NCBI GenBank assembly: GCA_965247175.1
Contig: OZ252006.1
Location: 2,170,001 to 2,234,000, forward strand
DNA from: JANQMX01 sp965247175
Lineage (GTDB): Bacteria > Pseudomonadota > Alphaproteobacteria > Kiloniellales > DSM-21159
Length of the DNA: 64,000 nt
Direction of reading: 5' to 3'
The position numbers and the translations under genes are program-made. Numbering within the stretch: position 1 is the stretch's first letter; each line of letters begins with the position of its first letter. The notes under the pieces are model-generated. The model was not told the origin of the DNA. It worked only from the letters and a program-made list of their open reading frames with translations, and made no database searches. Shown here piece by piece: positions 26,084-34,618 of the stretch.

Positions 26084-28456
26084 CTAGTCCTGCAGCAGGA
26101 CTTCGACTTCCGCAGCACGCAGGGCCACGACCGAGCGATCGAACTCGCTCTGCAGTCCTTGCACTGCAGCCGACACCCCTTTCGGCTCGGTCGACTTGGC
26201 CGTCCGCTCAAGCAAGCGCGCAGACTCCATCAGGCGCAGCAGTCCGAGGTTGCCCGCCGCACTCTTCAGGCTATGCGCCAAGTCGGAAAGCTTTGCGAGG
26301 TCCTGACTGTCAACCGCATTCTGAATTGCGCTCATGGTGGTCGGAGCCGAGGTCTGGAAAGTCTCGAAGATCAGCCGGGCACGCTCAGGTCCGAGTTCTC
26401 GCCGATGTTGGACCAGCACCGAGCGATCAAGAAGAACGTCCCCCGCCGCGCCGCCCTGTTCCGCCGCGGCACGCCGCTGCTCCGCGCGCGCCAAGCAAGC
26501 CTTGATGGCCATCTGGAGCTGCGCGGGGCTGAAGGGCTTCTCGAGCACGCCGTCCGCGCCGTACTCCATGCAGGTCCGCTCCTGCGTGTTCTCCACATCG
26601 GCCGTCAGCACCAGAATGGCCAAGCCGGCCTTGTCGGAAGCATCAAGCGCACGAAGTTGCCGAATGGCTTCCAAGCCGCCGATGCCGCGCATCCGCACAT
26701 CCATCAGAACGATATCGAAGGGCGCGGCCATGACGGCCGCGAGCGCGGCTTCACCGCTCTCGACCACCTGCACCTGGTGGTGCTCTCTTGCAAGAAAGCC
26801 CTCAGCAACCAGCCGGTTGATCTCGTCGTCCTCGACCAGCAGCACCCGGAGGCACGGCAGTGGCGGCAGCTCGGCCGTCACGATTTCAGTCGCATCTCCG
26901 TCGGCGGCGGTGACCAAAGGCGTATCCAGCCAAAAGCGGCTGCCCTCACCGAGCCGGCTTTCGAACTGCAGGTCGCCGTCGATCAGCTCCGCCAGTCGTT
27001 TGCTGATCGCCAGGCCGAGGCCGGTGCCTCGCCCGTGACCGCCAGTGGACGCGGCTGTCTGGATGAAAGGTTGGAAGAGATTGCGCTGGATCTCGGCCGA
27101 CATGCCCGGCCCCGTGTCCTCAACGACGTAGCGGACGGCCTCGTCATCCACCTCCACCGATAGAGTGACGGAGCCGGCCGTAGTGAACTTGACCGCATTG
27201 ATGATCACGTTGAGCAAAATCCGCCGGACCTTGGCGTGATCGCCAAGGACACGCCGAGGTAGCCGCTCATCGATCCGGGTGCGAATCTCGAGGCCCTTCT
27301 CCTCGGCCGAAGCTGCCACGAGACTGATGAGCTGCTCCAGCATGTCGCGCGGATCGAAGGCGGCATTGTCCACCTCCACCGCCTCCGCTTCGATCTTGGA
27401 GTAGTCGAGGACGTCGTTGATCAGGGCCAGCAAGACCTCGCCGGAGGAAACCAGCCCAGCCACATACTCGGCCTGCGCCCCGTTGAGCGGCCCGTCGCGC
27501 AAGAGCCGCCCGATGCCGAGGATGCTGTTGATCGGCGTACGGATCTCATGGCTCATCGTGGCAAGAAAGGCCGACTTGGCCCGGCTCGCGTCATCGGCCA
27601 GCTGGCGCGCGCGCTTGTATTCGGTGATGTCCGAGAGAATGAGGACCTGGCCCGAGAACTTCTCGCTGACGTCGAGCGAGCGCTGCCGTTTGACGTGAAA
27701 CTCGCGCAAACCGCTGGTCGTTTCCAAGCGGCATTCGAAATTGCTCGAGGCATCGTAGCCGACGAGCAGAGCCTCGAGCTGGCCCTGCAGCATAGGGTAG
27801 CTGCCATTGCCGTAGTAGCCTTGCCCGGGCACCGCCGCTTCGTCGAACAGCGCCGCCGCGGCATAGTTGAGATTCTCGATCTGGTTTCGGTCGTCCAGCA
27901 GGATCACCGGCTCGATCAAGCTCTCGAATATGGTGAGATACTTGTTCTTCTCATTAGTCAGCTGCCGGTTCTTCGTATGGGCCTCGACGATTTGCTCAGG
28001 GCCGTCTGCCGCGGTCCATTCGGAGCAAAAGGCGATTTCCACATGGTCGAAGAAGCGCTCGATGAAGAGCCGCTGCTGCTCGACCGCCGCGCCCTCCCCG
28101 CCCTCGCGGAAGAGCAAATCGTAGTAGGCCTGGCGATAATACTTGGTCAGGCCAAGGAACATGGCGACGGGAATGCCGCGCTCGCGATGCAGACGCGCTT
28201 CCTCGACGGCAAAGCGGGTAATCGACTCTTGCCGATAGTCGGTGCGCGCCGAGAGGTCGAGCGGCTGCTCGGTTTGACTGAGCGCCAACAGGAGCGGCCC
28301 GGAGAAACCGCAAATCGACTCGCGCCAGGGTTCCTCCAAGGTCGAGCTGAAGGCGGTGTAACCGTGCCGCTTCGCGTAGGCCAAAACCCGCGCGACCAGC
28401 CAGTCCTCATTGTTGGCGATGAGTTCCTTGAGTGAGGTCATCTTTGCATTTTTCAC
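26084..28456 (-). CDS. Soluble tripartite hybrid histidine kinase, TorS-like in its phosphorelay
   Basis: 790 residues. Order: helical N-terminal domain (about 1-165), a coil at 155-180, PAS-like domain (175-285), HisKA with His303 in MSHEIRTPIN, HATPase with DTGPGM and GTGLGLAIS (475-485), receiver with Asp586 in IVLMDVRM, and an HPt domain with His728 in LAHSLKSAAGNLG. This gives a His-Asp-His-Asp relay to TorR. No membrane helix or signal is visible, unlike E. coli TorS, and no torT is present. Start is GTG 28456 or ATG 28441. The N-terminal domain is not one I can name. Confidence 0.87.
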   Translation of the reverse strand: MKNAKMTSLKELIANNEDWLVARVLAYAKRHGYTAFSSTLEEPWRESICGFSGPLLLALSQTEQPLDLSARTDYRQESITRFAVEEARLHRERGIPVAMFLGLTKYYRQAYYDLLFREGGEGAAVEQQRLFIERFFDHVEIAFCSEWTAADGPEQIVEAHTKNRQLTNEKNKYLTIFESLIEPVILLDDRNQIENLNYAAAALFDEAAVPGQGYYGNGSYPMLQGQLEALLVGYDASSNFECRLETTSGLREFHVKRQRSLDVSEKFSGQVLILSDITEYKRARQLADDASRAKSAFLATMSHEIRTPINSILGIGRLLRDGPLNGAQAEYVAGLVSSGEVLLALINDVLDYSKIEAEAVEVDNAAFDPRDMLEQLISLVAASAEEKGLEIRTRIDERLPRRVLGDHAKVRRILLNVIINAVKFTTAGSVTLSVEVDDEAVRYVVEDTGPGMSAEIQRNLFQPFIQTAASTGGHGRGTGLGLAISKRLAELIDGDLQFESRLGEGSRFWLDTPLVTAADGDATEIVTAELPPLPCLRVLLVEDDEINRLVAEGFLAREHHQVQVVESGEAALAAVMAAPFDIVLMDVRMRGIGGLEAIRQLRALDASDKAGLAILVLTADVENTQERTCMEYGADGVLEKPFSPAQLQMAIKACLARAEQRRAAAEQGGAAGDVLLDRSVLVQHRRELGPERARLIFETFQTSAPTTMSAIQNAVDSQDLAKLSDLAHSLKSAAGNLGLLRLMESARLLERTAKSTEPKGVSAAVQGLQSEFDRSVVALRAAEVEVLLQD

Positions 28457-28603
28457 AGCTTAGCGCTGGGAGAGTCTTAGCAAGCGTGTCCTCGGTGGGA
28501 AAGGTTTGGGCGGCGAGCGGTCGTTATCGCCGGTGGACGCTGGACGCTACTGTCTGAACTGCCACCCTGATCGCAGCCGACCTGGTCGTCGTCGGGAAAA
28601 CTG

Positions 28604-29653
28604 TCAATGCGCACCGGGCGGTGCGGTAGAGGCACGGAGGATTAGATCGGCCTCAAGCTTTGTGTGACTGCTGATGTTCTCGCCGTTCAGGTTGGCCAAG
28701 AGGAAATCCGCGGCCGTTCGGCCCATATCCTGCGAAGGCACGTGAATCGTCGTCAGCGGCGGTTGGAAATGCTGGGACATGGGGAGATCGTCGAACCCCA
28801 CGACCGACACATCCTTCGGAACCCTAAGGCCACTGACTTGGCATTCGATCAGCGCGCCGTAGGCCAAGACGTCGTTGCCGCAGATGACGGCCGTCGGGCG
28901 CGGCGTGCAGCTCAGCAGGCGGTTCATGACCGTGCGGCTGGAGTTGATATCGTATTTGGTCTCGAAGACCATCGACTCCGGTAGCGCGACGCCCCGCTCG
29001 CGCAGCGTCGAGAGGATTCCCTCGAGGCGTTTGCGCGCCCGGTCGTTGTCGCGGGTAATACCGGATATGACCCCGAACCGGCGGTGCCCGATATCGAAGA
29101 GGTACGCGGTTTGCCGCGAGGCGGCATCGAAGTTGTCGAAGCCGACGCAGGGATGCGGGGCATCACCGTCGAACGACCAGGTGTTCACATAGGGCGTTGC
29201 CGACTGCTTCAAGCGGGCATAGAGGATCTCGTCGTGGTCGCTGCCGACCAACAACATGCCGTCGACGCCGCGCGCGATCAGGGTTTCGCCCTGCGTGCGC
29301 TCCTCCTCAAGCGAGTAATTCGAACTCGCCACGAACAAGGTGTAGCCGGTGGACTGCAGTCGCGCCTGGAACGCCTGAATCCCCTGGGCGAAGATCGCAT
29401 TGTCCAGGGTCGGGACAATCGCCCCGATGGTGCGCGAGCGTTGCGAGGCCAGCGCTCGGGCCGCGCCGTGCGGTATGTAACCGAGCTTGGCAATCGCCGC
29501 CTCTATCCTGGCCCGCCGTTCCTCCCGCACCTGGTCAGGGCTTGCGAGATAGCGTGACACCGTTGCCGTGGAGACGCCGGCCTGCTCGGCCACATCCTGC
29601 AGCGTAACGGCAAGTGCCCGGGTTTTTCGATAACGCTTTCTTTGCACCGGCAT
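28604..29653 (-). CDS. LacI-family transcriptional regulator
   Basis: 349 residues from ATG 29653 (a TTG at 29662 is also in frame). N-terminal helix-turn-helix TLQDVAEQAGVSTATVSRYL with the hinge helix ALASQRSRTIG, then a periplasmic-binding-protein-like effector domain to the C-terminus. Divergent from the sulfonate-use operon; the perfect palindrome at 29792-29807 between them is a typical LacI-family operator. It most likely represses that operon until a sulfonate or pathway intermediate binds; the effector is inferred. Confidence 0.92.
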   Translation of the reverse strand: MPVQRKRYRKTRALAVTLQDVAEQAGVSTATVSRYLASPDQVREERRARIEAAIAKLGYIPHGAARALASQRSRTIGAIVPTLDNAIFAQGIQAFQARLQSTGYTLFVASSNYSLEEERTQGETLIARGVDGMLLVGSDHDEILYARLKQSATPYVNTWSFDGDAPHPCVGFDNFDAASRQTAYLFDIGHRRFGVISGITRDNDRARKRLEGILSTLRERGVALPESMVFETKYDINSSRTVMNRLLSCTPRPTAVICGNDVLAYGALIECQVSGLRVPKDVSVVGFDDLPMSQHFQPPLTTIHVPSQDMGRTAADFLLANLNGENISSHTKLEADLILRASTAPPGAH

Positions 29654-29791
29654 CCTCACCAACAGCGCTCAACGGCTATCCCCAAATCTCCAATCCCGCG
29701 GAATACCTATCTGCTACGATAGCCGATTCGACGGAGTGGGGAAAAATACATGTTGACACAGGGAATAAAAATGGCCCAGCATATGGCAAAT

Positions 29792-29807
29792 ATGTAAGCG
29801 CTTACAT
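29792..29807. promoter_or_regulatory. LacI-family operator palindrome
   Basis: ATGTAAGCGCTTACAT, a perfect 16-base palindrome with the central CG and AAGCGCTT core of LacI/CcpA-class operators. It lies 40 bases before the first gene of the TRAP operon. A consensus -35-like TTGACA is at 29753-29758, but I cannot place a convincing -10 at normal spacing. Confidence 0.8.
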
Positions 29808-29847
29808 TGTTAATGAAAGAGCGCTACGTCCGAAAGGGAGGAGCGTT

Positions 29848-30147
29848 ATGACGGTCCGGCAGACGACGCGAGGACCAAGAGGCGCAAGACCGGGCCGCGG
29901 ATTTCTCTGGGCGGCGCTGGTCTTCTTCCTCGGGTTCGCAATCAACATCGTGATTGGAAAAATCGCCATCCTTCAAGGCGCAACGGAAACGCCGGGCCTC
30001 GGCGATGTCGGCGAGTTCCTGACCCTTTTCGTTGCCGTCGCTCTGTTCATCGCCGCCTGCTTGGTGCGCGAACGCGAACGTGCCGAAAACACGGACAACA
30101 AAGCTTCAAACAATACGGGAGGAAAGAATGACCAAGAGAAAGACTGA
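29848..30147 (+). CDS. Small two-helix membrane protein heading the TRAP operon
   Basis: 99 residues from ATG 29848, with AAAGGGAGG upstream; the frame stays open to 29614, but that part crosses the promoter and operator. A basic N-terminus (residues 1-17), two hydrophobic helices (about 18-38 and 52-72) and a charged, Asn-rich tail. The last 20 bases overlap the TRAP binding-protein gene, so translation is coupled. I do not recognise the family; a small accessory to the transporter is a guess from position. Confidence 0.75.
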   Translation: MTVRQTTRGPRGARPGRGFLWAALVFFLGFAINIVIGKIAILQGATETPGLGDVGEFLTLFVAVALFIAACLVRERERAENTDNKASNNTGGKNDQEKD

Positions 30148-31285
30148 AAAGGACGAAGTGACGTCGATCGAGCGCCGGCGCTTTCTGGACATCTCGGCCA
30201 AGTACGGATTCACCGCCGCGGTCGTCGCCGGTGCCGGCGGCCTGCTGTTGGATTCGGAAGCGGCCGCCCAAACGGCTAAGGAAGAGCGAGACCGTCAGAA
30301 GGCCGCCGAGCATGTCATGACGGTGGGCACGGCCTACATACTCGGTGCCTCGCGCAGCTATCCGATCATGCAGCTGGACTTCAAGGAGAACATCCAGAAC
30401 GCGACCAACGGCAAAATCTACGTGAAGCTGGCTCCCGGCGGGCAGCTCGGCGCCGGCGGGGCGCTGGCGCAGAAAGTGCAGAACGGAACCATCCAGGCCG
30501 CGCAGCACTCGCTGTCCAATTTTGCGCCCTTCGCGCCGGTCGTCGACTTGATCAACCTGCCCTACTTCTGCGGCGCCAATCAGAAGTTCGTCAATCTGGT
30601 CAATTCGGAGGCCTGGAAGTCAGTCGTTCACCCGAAGGTCGAGGCCAAGGGCTTCAAGCCGCTGTGGTACGTCGTCATCGACCCGCGCGTGGTTGCCATG
30701 CGTCGCGGCGGCAAGGGGCCGATCAAGACTCCGGGCGATCTCTCCGGCGTCAAGTTCCGCGTCCCCGGCTCAAAGATGCTGCAACAGTACTACCGCATGA
30801 TCGGCGCCAACCCGACGCCGGTCGCCTGGGGCGAGACGCCTTCGGCGATCAAGCAAGGCGTGGCCGACGCACTCGACCCGGCCGTCGGCGCGCTGCACGT
30901 CTTCGGCTTCCAGGACATCCTCTCCTGGGTCACCTTCTCTCGCGCGGTGCCGGACAGTCAGGTCTATTCCTGCAACGCGGAATGGTTCAACGGCCTGCCG
31001 TCCGACGTGCAGGAGGGCATCGAGTTCGCATCCGAGATCTCGGCGCAGCAGAACCTTGCAAAGGTGCCCGCCGCCAGGGCCTACGCCATGGCCGAGATGG
31101 GCAGCGCAGGCGTCCAGTTCTACTCCCCGAGCGAGGGCGAGCTGGCCCAGTGGGTCGAGGCCGGCGGTCACCAGCGCCCCGAGTGGAACGACTTCAAGAC
31201 CGAGCTCGCCGGCTCGCTCGAGGCTTTCGGCGAGCTGGACGAAGCGGCGAACACCATGGGTCGCTACTACGTCCACGACGCCTGA
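30128..31285 (+). CDS. TRAP transporter substrate-binding protein (DctP family)
   Basis: 385 residues from ATG 30128 (GGAGGAAAG upstream). An unusually long N-terminal region with ERRRFLD followed by a hydrophobic stretch (residues about 17-45) resembles a twin-arginine signal. The mature part shows DctP features: LKVAPGGQLG-type motif (here KLAPGGQLGAGGALAQKVQNG), GVKFRVPGSKM and QGVADALD. It delivers the substrate, probably a C3 sulfonate, to the DctQM permease. Followed by a hairpin before the permease genes. Confidence 0.9.
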   Translation: MTKRKTEKDEVTSIERRRFLDISAKYGFTAAVVAGAGGLLLDSEAAAQTAKEERDRQKAAEHVMTVGTAYILGASRSYPIMQLDFKENIQNATNGKIYVKLAPGGQLGAGGALAQKVQNGTIQAAQHSLSNFAPFAPVVDLINLPYFCGANQKFVNLVNSEAWKSVVHPKVEAKGFKPLWYVVIDPRVVAMRRGGKGPIKTPGDLSGVKFRVPGSKMLQQYYRMIGANPTPVAWGETPSAIKQGVADALDPAVGALHVFGFQDILSWVTFSRAVPDSQVYSCNAEWFNGLPSDVQEGIEFASEISAQQNLAKVPAARAYAMAEMGSAGVQFYSPSEGELAQWVEAGGHQRPEWNDFKTELAGSLEAFGELDEAANTMGRYYVHDA

Positions 31286-31303
31286 GCCAGCAAGGCGAGG
31301 CAA

Positions 31304-31331
31304 CCGCCGGAACCTCCATCGGTTCCGGCGG
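31304..31331 (+). terminator. Intercistronic hairpin after the TRAP binding-protein gene
   Basis: Perfect 11-bp stem (CCGCCGGAACC 31304-31314 with GGTTCCGGCGG 31321-31331) and 6-base loop, with no T run behind it. Located 19 bases after the binding-protein stop and 83 bases before dctQ. Most likely a 3' end stabiliser or pause site that raises binding-protein levels; not a full terminator. Confidence 0.6.
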
Positions 31332-31413
31332 CCGGCCTCGGGCATTCGTGACAGCGCCGGCGTAACGCGCTCCCGAGCGCGCGCCTCAGCATCCCTCATA
31401 GGGGAGATGTGCC

Positions 31414-31950
31414 GTGAGCCATCCGGAGACCGAACGGAAGTCGATTTGGAGAGCCCTCGACGAGAACGCCGAGCGTTGGATGCTTCTCGGCTTCTACGGA
31501 ATGATCGTCGCAACCATCGTCGTCGAGGTCGTGCGGCGCTTCGTCCTCTCGTACTCGTCGATCTGGGGTGAAGAGATCGCCCGCTACTCCTTCATCTACC
31601 TGGCCTGGGTCGGCGCATCCATCGCGGTCAAGGACCGTGCGCACATCCGCATCGACGTGATCCTGCACTACCTGTCGACGCGAGCTAAGGCGCTGGTCTA
31701 TCTGTTCGGCGACCTCTGCATGCTGGCGCTCGCCATCCTCGCCCTCTACACGGCGATCGAGTCGCTCGAGGTTTCGATTAAGTTCGGCTCGGTGACGCAC
31801 GGCCTTCGAATCAGCCTCGCCTGGTTCCTGGCGGCCGTGCCGCTCGGCTTCGCCTTGATGACATACCGCTTGTGCCAGTCGATCTGGCGGGACTTCGGCG
31901 ATCTGCGCCGCGGCCGTCCCGTCTTCGAAGGCGCGAAGATGTTCGACTGA
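31414..31950 (+). CDS. TRAP transporter small permease (DctQ family)
   Basis: 178 residues from GTG 31414, with GGGGAG ten bases upstream. Four membrane helices, with the DctQ pattern WGEEIARYSFIYLAWVGASIAVKDRAHIRID at residues about 50-80 and LKIRLSLAW-like GLRISLAWF near 130. Pairs with the large permease 11 bases downstream. Confidence 0.92.
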   Translation: MSHPETERKSIWRALDENAERWMLLGFYGMIVATIVVEVVRRFVLSYSSIWGEEIARYSFIYLAWVGASIAVKDRAHIRIDVILHYLSTRAKALVYLFGDLCMLALAILALYTAIESLEVSIKFGSVTHGLRISLAWFLAAVPLGFALMTYRLCQSIWRDFGDLRRGRPVFEGAKMFD

Positions 31951-31961
31951 GGGGACGACCG

Positions 31962-33281
31962 ATGCTCTGGCAACATATGCAGCAACAGACCATCGACCTG
32001 GGCTGGGAGTTTTACGGCCCGGTCCTCCTGATGGTCGGCCTGATCGCGATGGCCGTTCCCGTATGGGCGGCCCTGGGAATCGGTTCCGTCGTCATGCTCG
32101 TGGCGACCGACGTGCTTCCCATCGGCCTGCTCGGCGAGTCACTCTTCGACGGCATCGATCACTTCGCGCTGATCGCGGTGCCGCTGTTCATCCTGACCGG
32201 CGACGTGCTGGTCCGCACGGGACTGTCCAACAAGCTGCTCGACATCGCGGACGCGACAACCGGCGGCGTCCGCGCCGGGCTCGGCACATCCACCGTCCTG
32301 GGCTGCGGCTTCTTCGCCTGCATCTCAGGTTCCGATGCGGCCGGCGCCGCCGCCGTCGGGCGCATGACGATCCACAAGCTGGTCGACAAGGGATATCCCC
32401 GGCCCTACGCCTGCGCCCTCGTCGCCTCCGGCGCCTGCACCGGCATCCTCATCCCGCCCTCGATCGCCTACATCATCCTCGGCCTGATCCTCGGTATCTC
32501 GGCCTCGACACTGTTCCTCGCCGCGGCGATACCGGGCGTCATGATCATGATTTCGATCATGATCACCAACATGGTGATGAACCGGATCTACAACTTCGAA
32601 GGCGAGAAGGCCGGGTTCGACTTCGGCCACTGGCGCCGCACGGTGTGGGACGGGCGCTATGCCCTGCTGGTTCCCATCATCATTCTCGGCGGCATCTACT
32701 CCGGCATCTTCACGCCGACCGAGGCCGCCGCCGTCGCCGTCGCCACGACCATCACCATCGGCCTGGCGCAGGGGACGCTCAGCCTCGCGGACTTTCCGAA
32801 GATGCTGATCGGCTCCGCGAAGGTGAACGGTGTCATCCTGCCGATCATCGCCATGTCGCTGCCCTTGGCACAGACCCTAGCCGCGCTCGGCGTGCCGCAG
32901 GGCTTCGCCTATTCGGTCACAACGATGACCGACAACCCCTACCTGATCATCCTGCTCATCATCGGCATCTTGATCGCCGCCGGCTGCGTGATGGAGACGA
33001 CCCCAAACATCGTCATCCTCTCGCCAATCCTGCTGCCCTTGGCCCAGGAGGCCGGCATGAACGAGATCCAGTTCAGCATCATGATGGTGACGGCGCTCGG
33101 CGTTGGCTTCATCACGCCGCCGCTAGGCCTGAACCTCTTCGTCATCTCAGGGATAACCGGAGAGTCGGTCTTACGAATAGCCTCGCGCGTCGGGCCCTAT
33201 GTGATCGGCATGCTGATCGTCGTGCTGATGATCGCCTACATCCCCGAGCTCTCGACCGTCTTCCTTCCCGACATCTACTGA
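31962..33281 (+). CDS. TRAP transporter large permease (DctM family)
   Basis: 439 residues from ATG 31962. About twelve membrane helices, with the conserved DctM stretches ALIAVPLFILTGDVL, CGFFACISGSDAAGAAAVGRM, the PPSIAYIILGLI loop and GIFTPTEAAAVAV. This is the ion-coupled transport subunit. An earlier in-frame opening at 31872 overlaps dctQ and has no support. Sits 20 bases before the HisD-family gene. Confidence 0.94.
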   Translation: MLWQHMQQQTIDLGWEFYGPVLLMVGLIAMAVPVWAALGIGSVVMLVATDVLPIGLLGESLFDGIDHFALIAVPLFILTGDVLVRTGLSNKLLDIADATTGGVRAGLGTSTVLGCGFFACISGSDAAGAAAVGRMTIHKLVDKGYPRPYACALVASGACTGILIPPSIAYIILGLILGISASTLFLAAAIPGVMIMISIMITNMVMNRIYNFEGEKAGFDFGHWRRTVWDGRYALLVPIIILGGIYSGIFTPTEAAAVAVATTITIGLAQGTLSLADFPKMLIGSAKVNGVILPIIAMSLPLAQTLAALGVPQGFAYSVTTMTDNPYLIILLIIGILIAAGCVMETTPNIVILSPILLPLAQEAGMNEIQFSIMMVTALGVGFITPPLGLNLFVISGITGESVLRIASRVGPYVIGMLIVVLMIAYIPELSTVFLPDIY

Positions 33282-33301
33282 CCCTTGGAGGCCGCCACAC
33301 C

Positions 33302-34609
33302 ATGCCCGTCCAGTACCTGAAGAAAGCCGAGAAGACCGCCGCAACCGGCGAGCAGGACGTGCGTGAGGCGGTGCAGGCCATCCTCGACGACATCGAAAGC
33401 GGCGGCGACGCCACGGCGCGCGACTATGCGGCGAGGTTCGACAAGTGGACGGGCGACATCGTTGTCTCCGATGCGGAACGGGCGGCAGCGGCCGATCAGG
33501 TCAGTGCCAAGCTGAAGGACGATATCCGCTTCGCCCACGACAACGTGCGGCGTTTCGCCGAGAGCCAGCGCGCCACGCTGACCGACACGGAGGTGGAGCT
33601 CTTTCCCGGCCTGATTGCAGGCCAGAAGCAGATTCCGGTGTCGGCGGCGGGCTGTTACGCCCCCGGCGGGCGATACTCCCATGTCGCCTCCGCCATCATG
33701 ACGGTCACCACCGCGAAAGTGGCTGGTGTGAGCCATGTCACCGCGTGCTCGCCGCCCCGGCCGGGTAGCGGCATGAATCCCGGCGTGCTCTATGCCTTCG
33801 ACGTGTGCGGCGCCGACACGATCCTCAATCTCGGCGGCGTGCAGGGCATCGCGGCCATGGCCTTCGGGCTGTTCGGAACGCCGCCGGCCCGCGTCCTTGC
33901 TGGACCGGGCAATCAGTTCGTGGCCGAGGCCAAGCGTATCCTCTATGGACGCGTGGGCATCGACATGTTCGCGGGCCCCACCGAGAGCATGGTCATCGCC
34001 GATGCCACCGCGGACGTGGACATCGTCGCATCGGACCTCGTCGGACAGGCGGAGCACGGCTACAATTCGCCGGTCTGGCTGATCGCGACTGATCGGGCCC
34101 TGGCGGAAGCCGTCGCCCGGCGGGTGCCAGAGCTGATTGCCGAGCTGCCCGAGCTCAACAGCAAGAATGCCGCGGCGGCTTGGGACGACTACGGCGAGAT
34201 CATTCTGTGCTCGGACCGCGACGAGGCCGCGAAGATCTCGGACGACTATGCCTCCGAACATCTGCAGGTGCAGGCGGAAGACCTCGACTGGTGGCTTGGC
34301 CGCCTGCAGAACTACGGCTCGCTGTTTCTCGGCGAAGAAACGACGGTGGCCTACGGCGATAAGGTCTCCGGGCCGAATCATGTGCTGCCGACCAAGGGCG
34401 CGGCGCACTACTCCGGCGGCTTGTCGGTCGGCAAGTTCATGAAGACGGTGACCTGGCAGCGCATGACACGCGACGCTAACCGCCGCATCGGCCAAGTCGC
34501 AGCCCGCATCTCGCGTCTCGAAGGCATGGAAGGTCACGCCAAGACAGCGGATGTGCGGCTGGCCAAGTGGTTCCCCGACGAAGACTTCGACCTGGCAGCG
34601 CTTGATTGA
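33302..34609 (+). CDS. hpsN: HisD-family dehydrogenase, sulfopropanediol 3-dehydrogenase (HpsN) like
   Basis: 435 residues from ATG 33302. The histidinol dehydrogenase fold is clear: AGCYAPGGRYSHVASAIM, AGPGNQFVAEAKR, the zinc ligands in LVGQAEHGYNS, the catalytic pair in SEHLQVQ, GPNHVLPT and a C-terminal EGHAKT His. It is not in a his operon but between a TRAP transporter and two dehydrogenases upstream of suyAB, the setting of HpsN, which oxidises (R)-2,3-dihydroxypropane-1-sulfonate to (R)-sulfolactate with NAD+. Function is assigned from context plus family. Confidence 0.82.
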   Translation: MPVQYLKKAEKTAATGEQDVREAVQAILDDIESGGDATARDYAARFDKWTGDIVVSDAERAAAADQVSAKLKDDIRFAHDNVRRFAESQRATLTDTEVELFPGLIAGQKQIPVSAAGCYAPGGRYSHVASAIMTVTTAKVAGVSHVTACSPPRPGSGMNPGVLYAFDVCGADTILNLGGVQGIAAMAFGLFGTPPARVLAGPGNQFVAEAKRILYGRVGIDMFAGPTESMVIADATADVDIVASDLVGQAEHGYNSPVWLIATDRALAEAVARRVPELIAELPELNSKNAAAAWDDYGEIILCSDRDEAAKISDDYASEHLQVQAEDLDWWLGRLQNYGSLFLGEETTVAYGDKVSGPNHVLPTKGAAHYSGGLSVGKFMKTVTWQRMTRDANRRIGQVAARISRLEGMEGHAKTADVRLAKWFPDEDFDLAALD

Positions 34610-34618
34610 TGTGCCTTC

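Noticed and set aside
26086..26102. Palindrome AGTCCTGC-A-GCAGGACT at the torR/kinase junction
   Set aside because: It overlaps the kinase stop, the central gap is one base and there is no T run, so it is not a clear terminator or operator.
32063..33301. 413-codon open extension upstream of the HisD-family gene
   Set aside because: It lies in another frame of dctM, is low complexity (Arg/His rich) and the true start at 33302 fits the family N-terminus.
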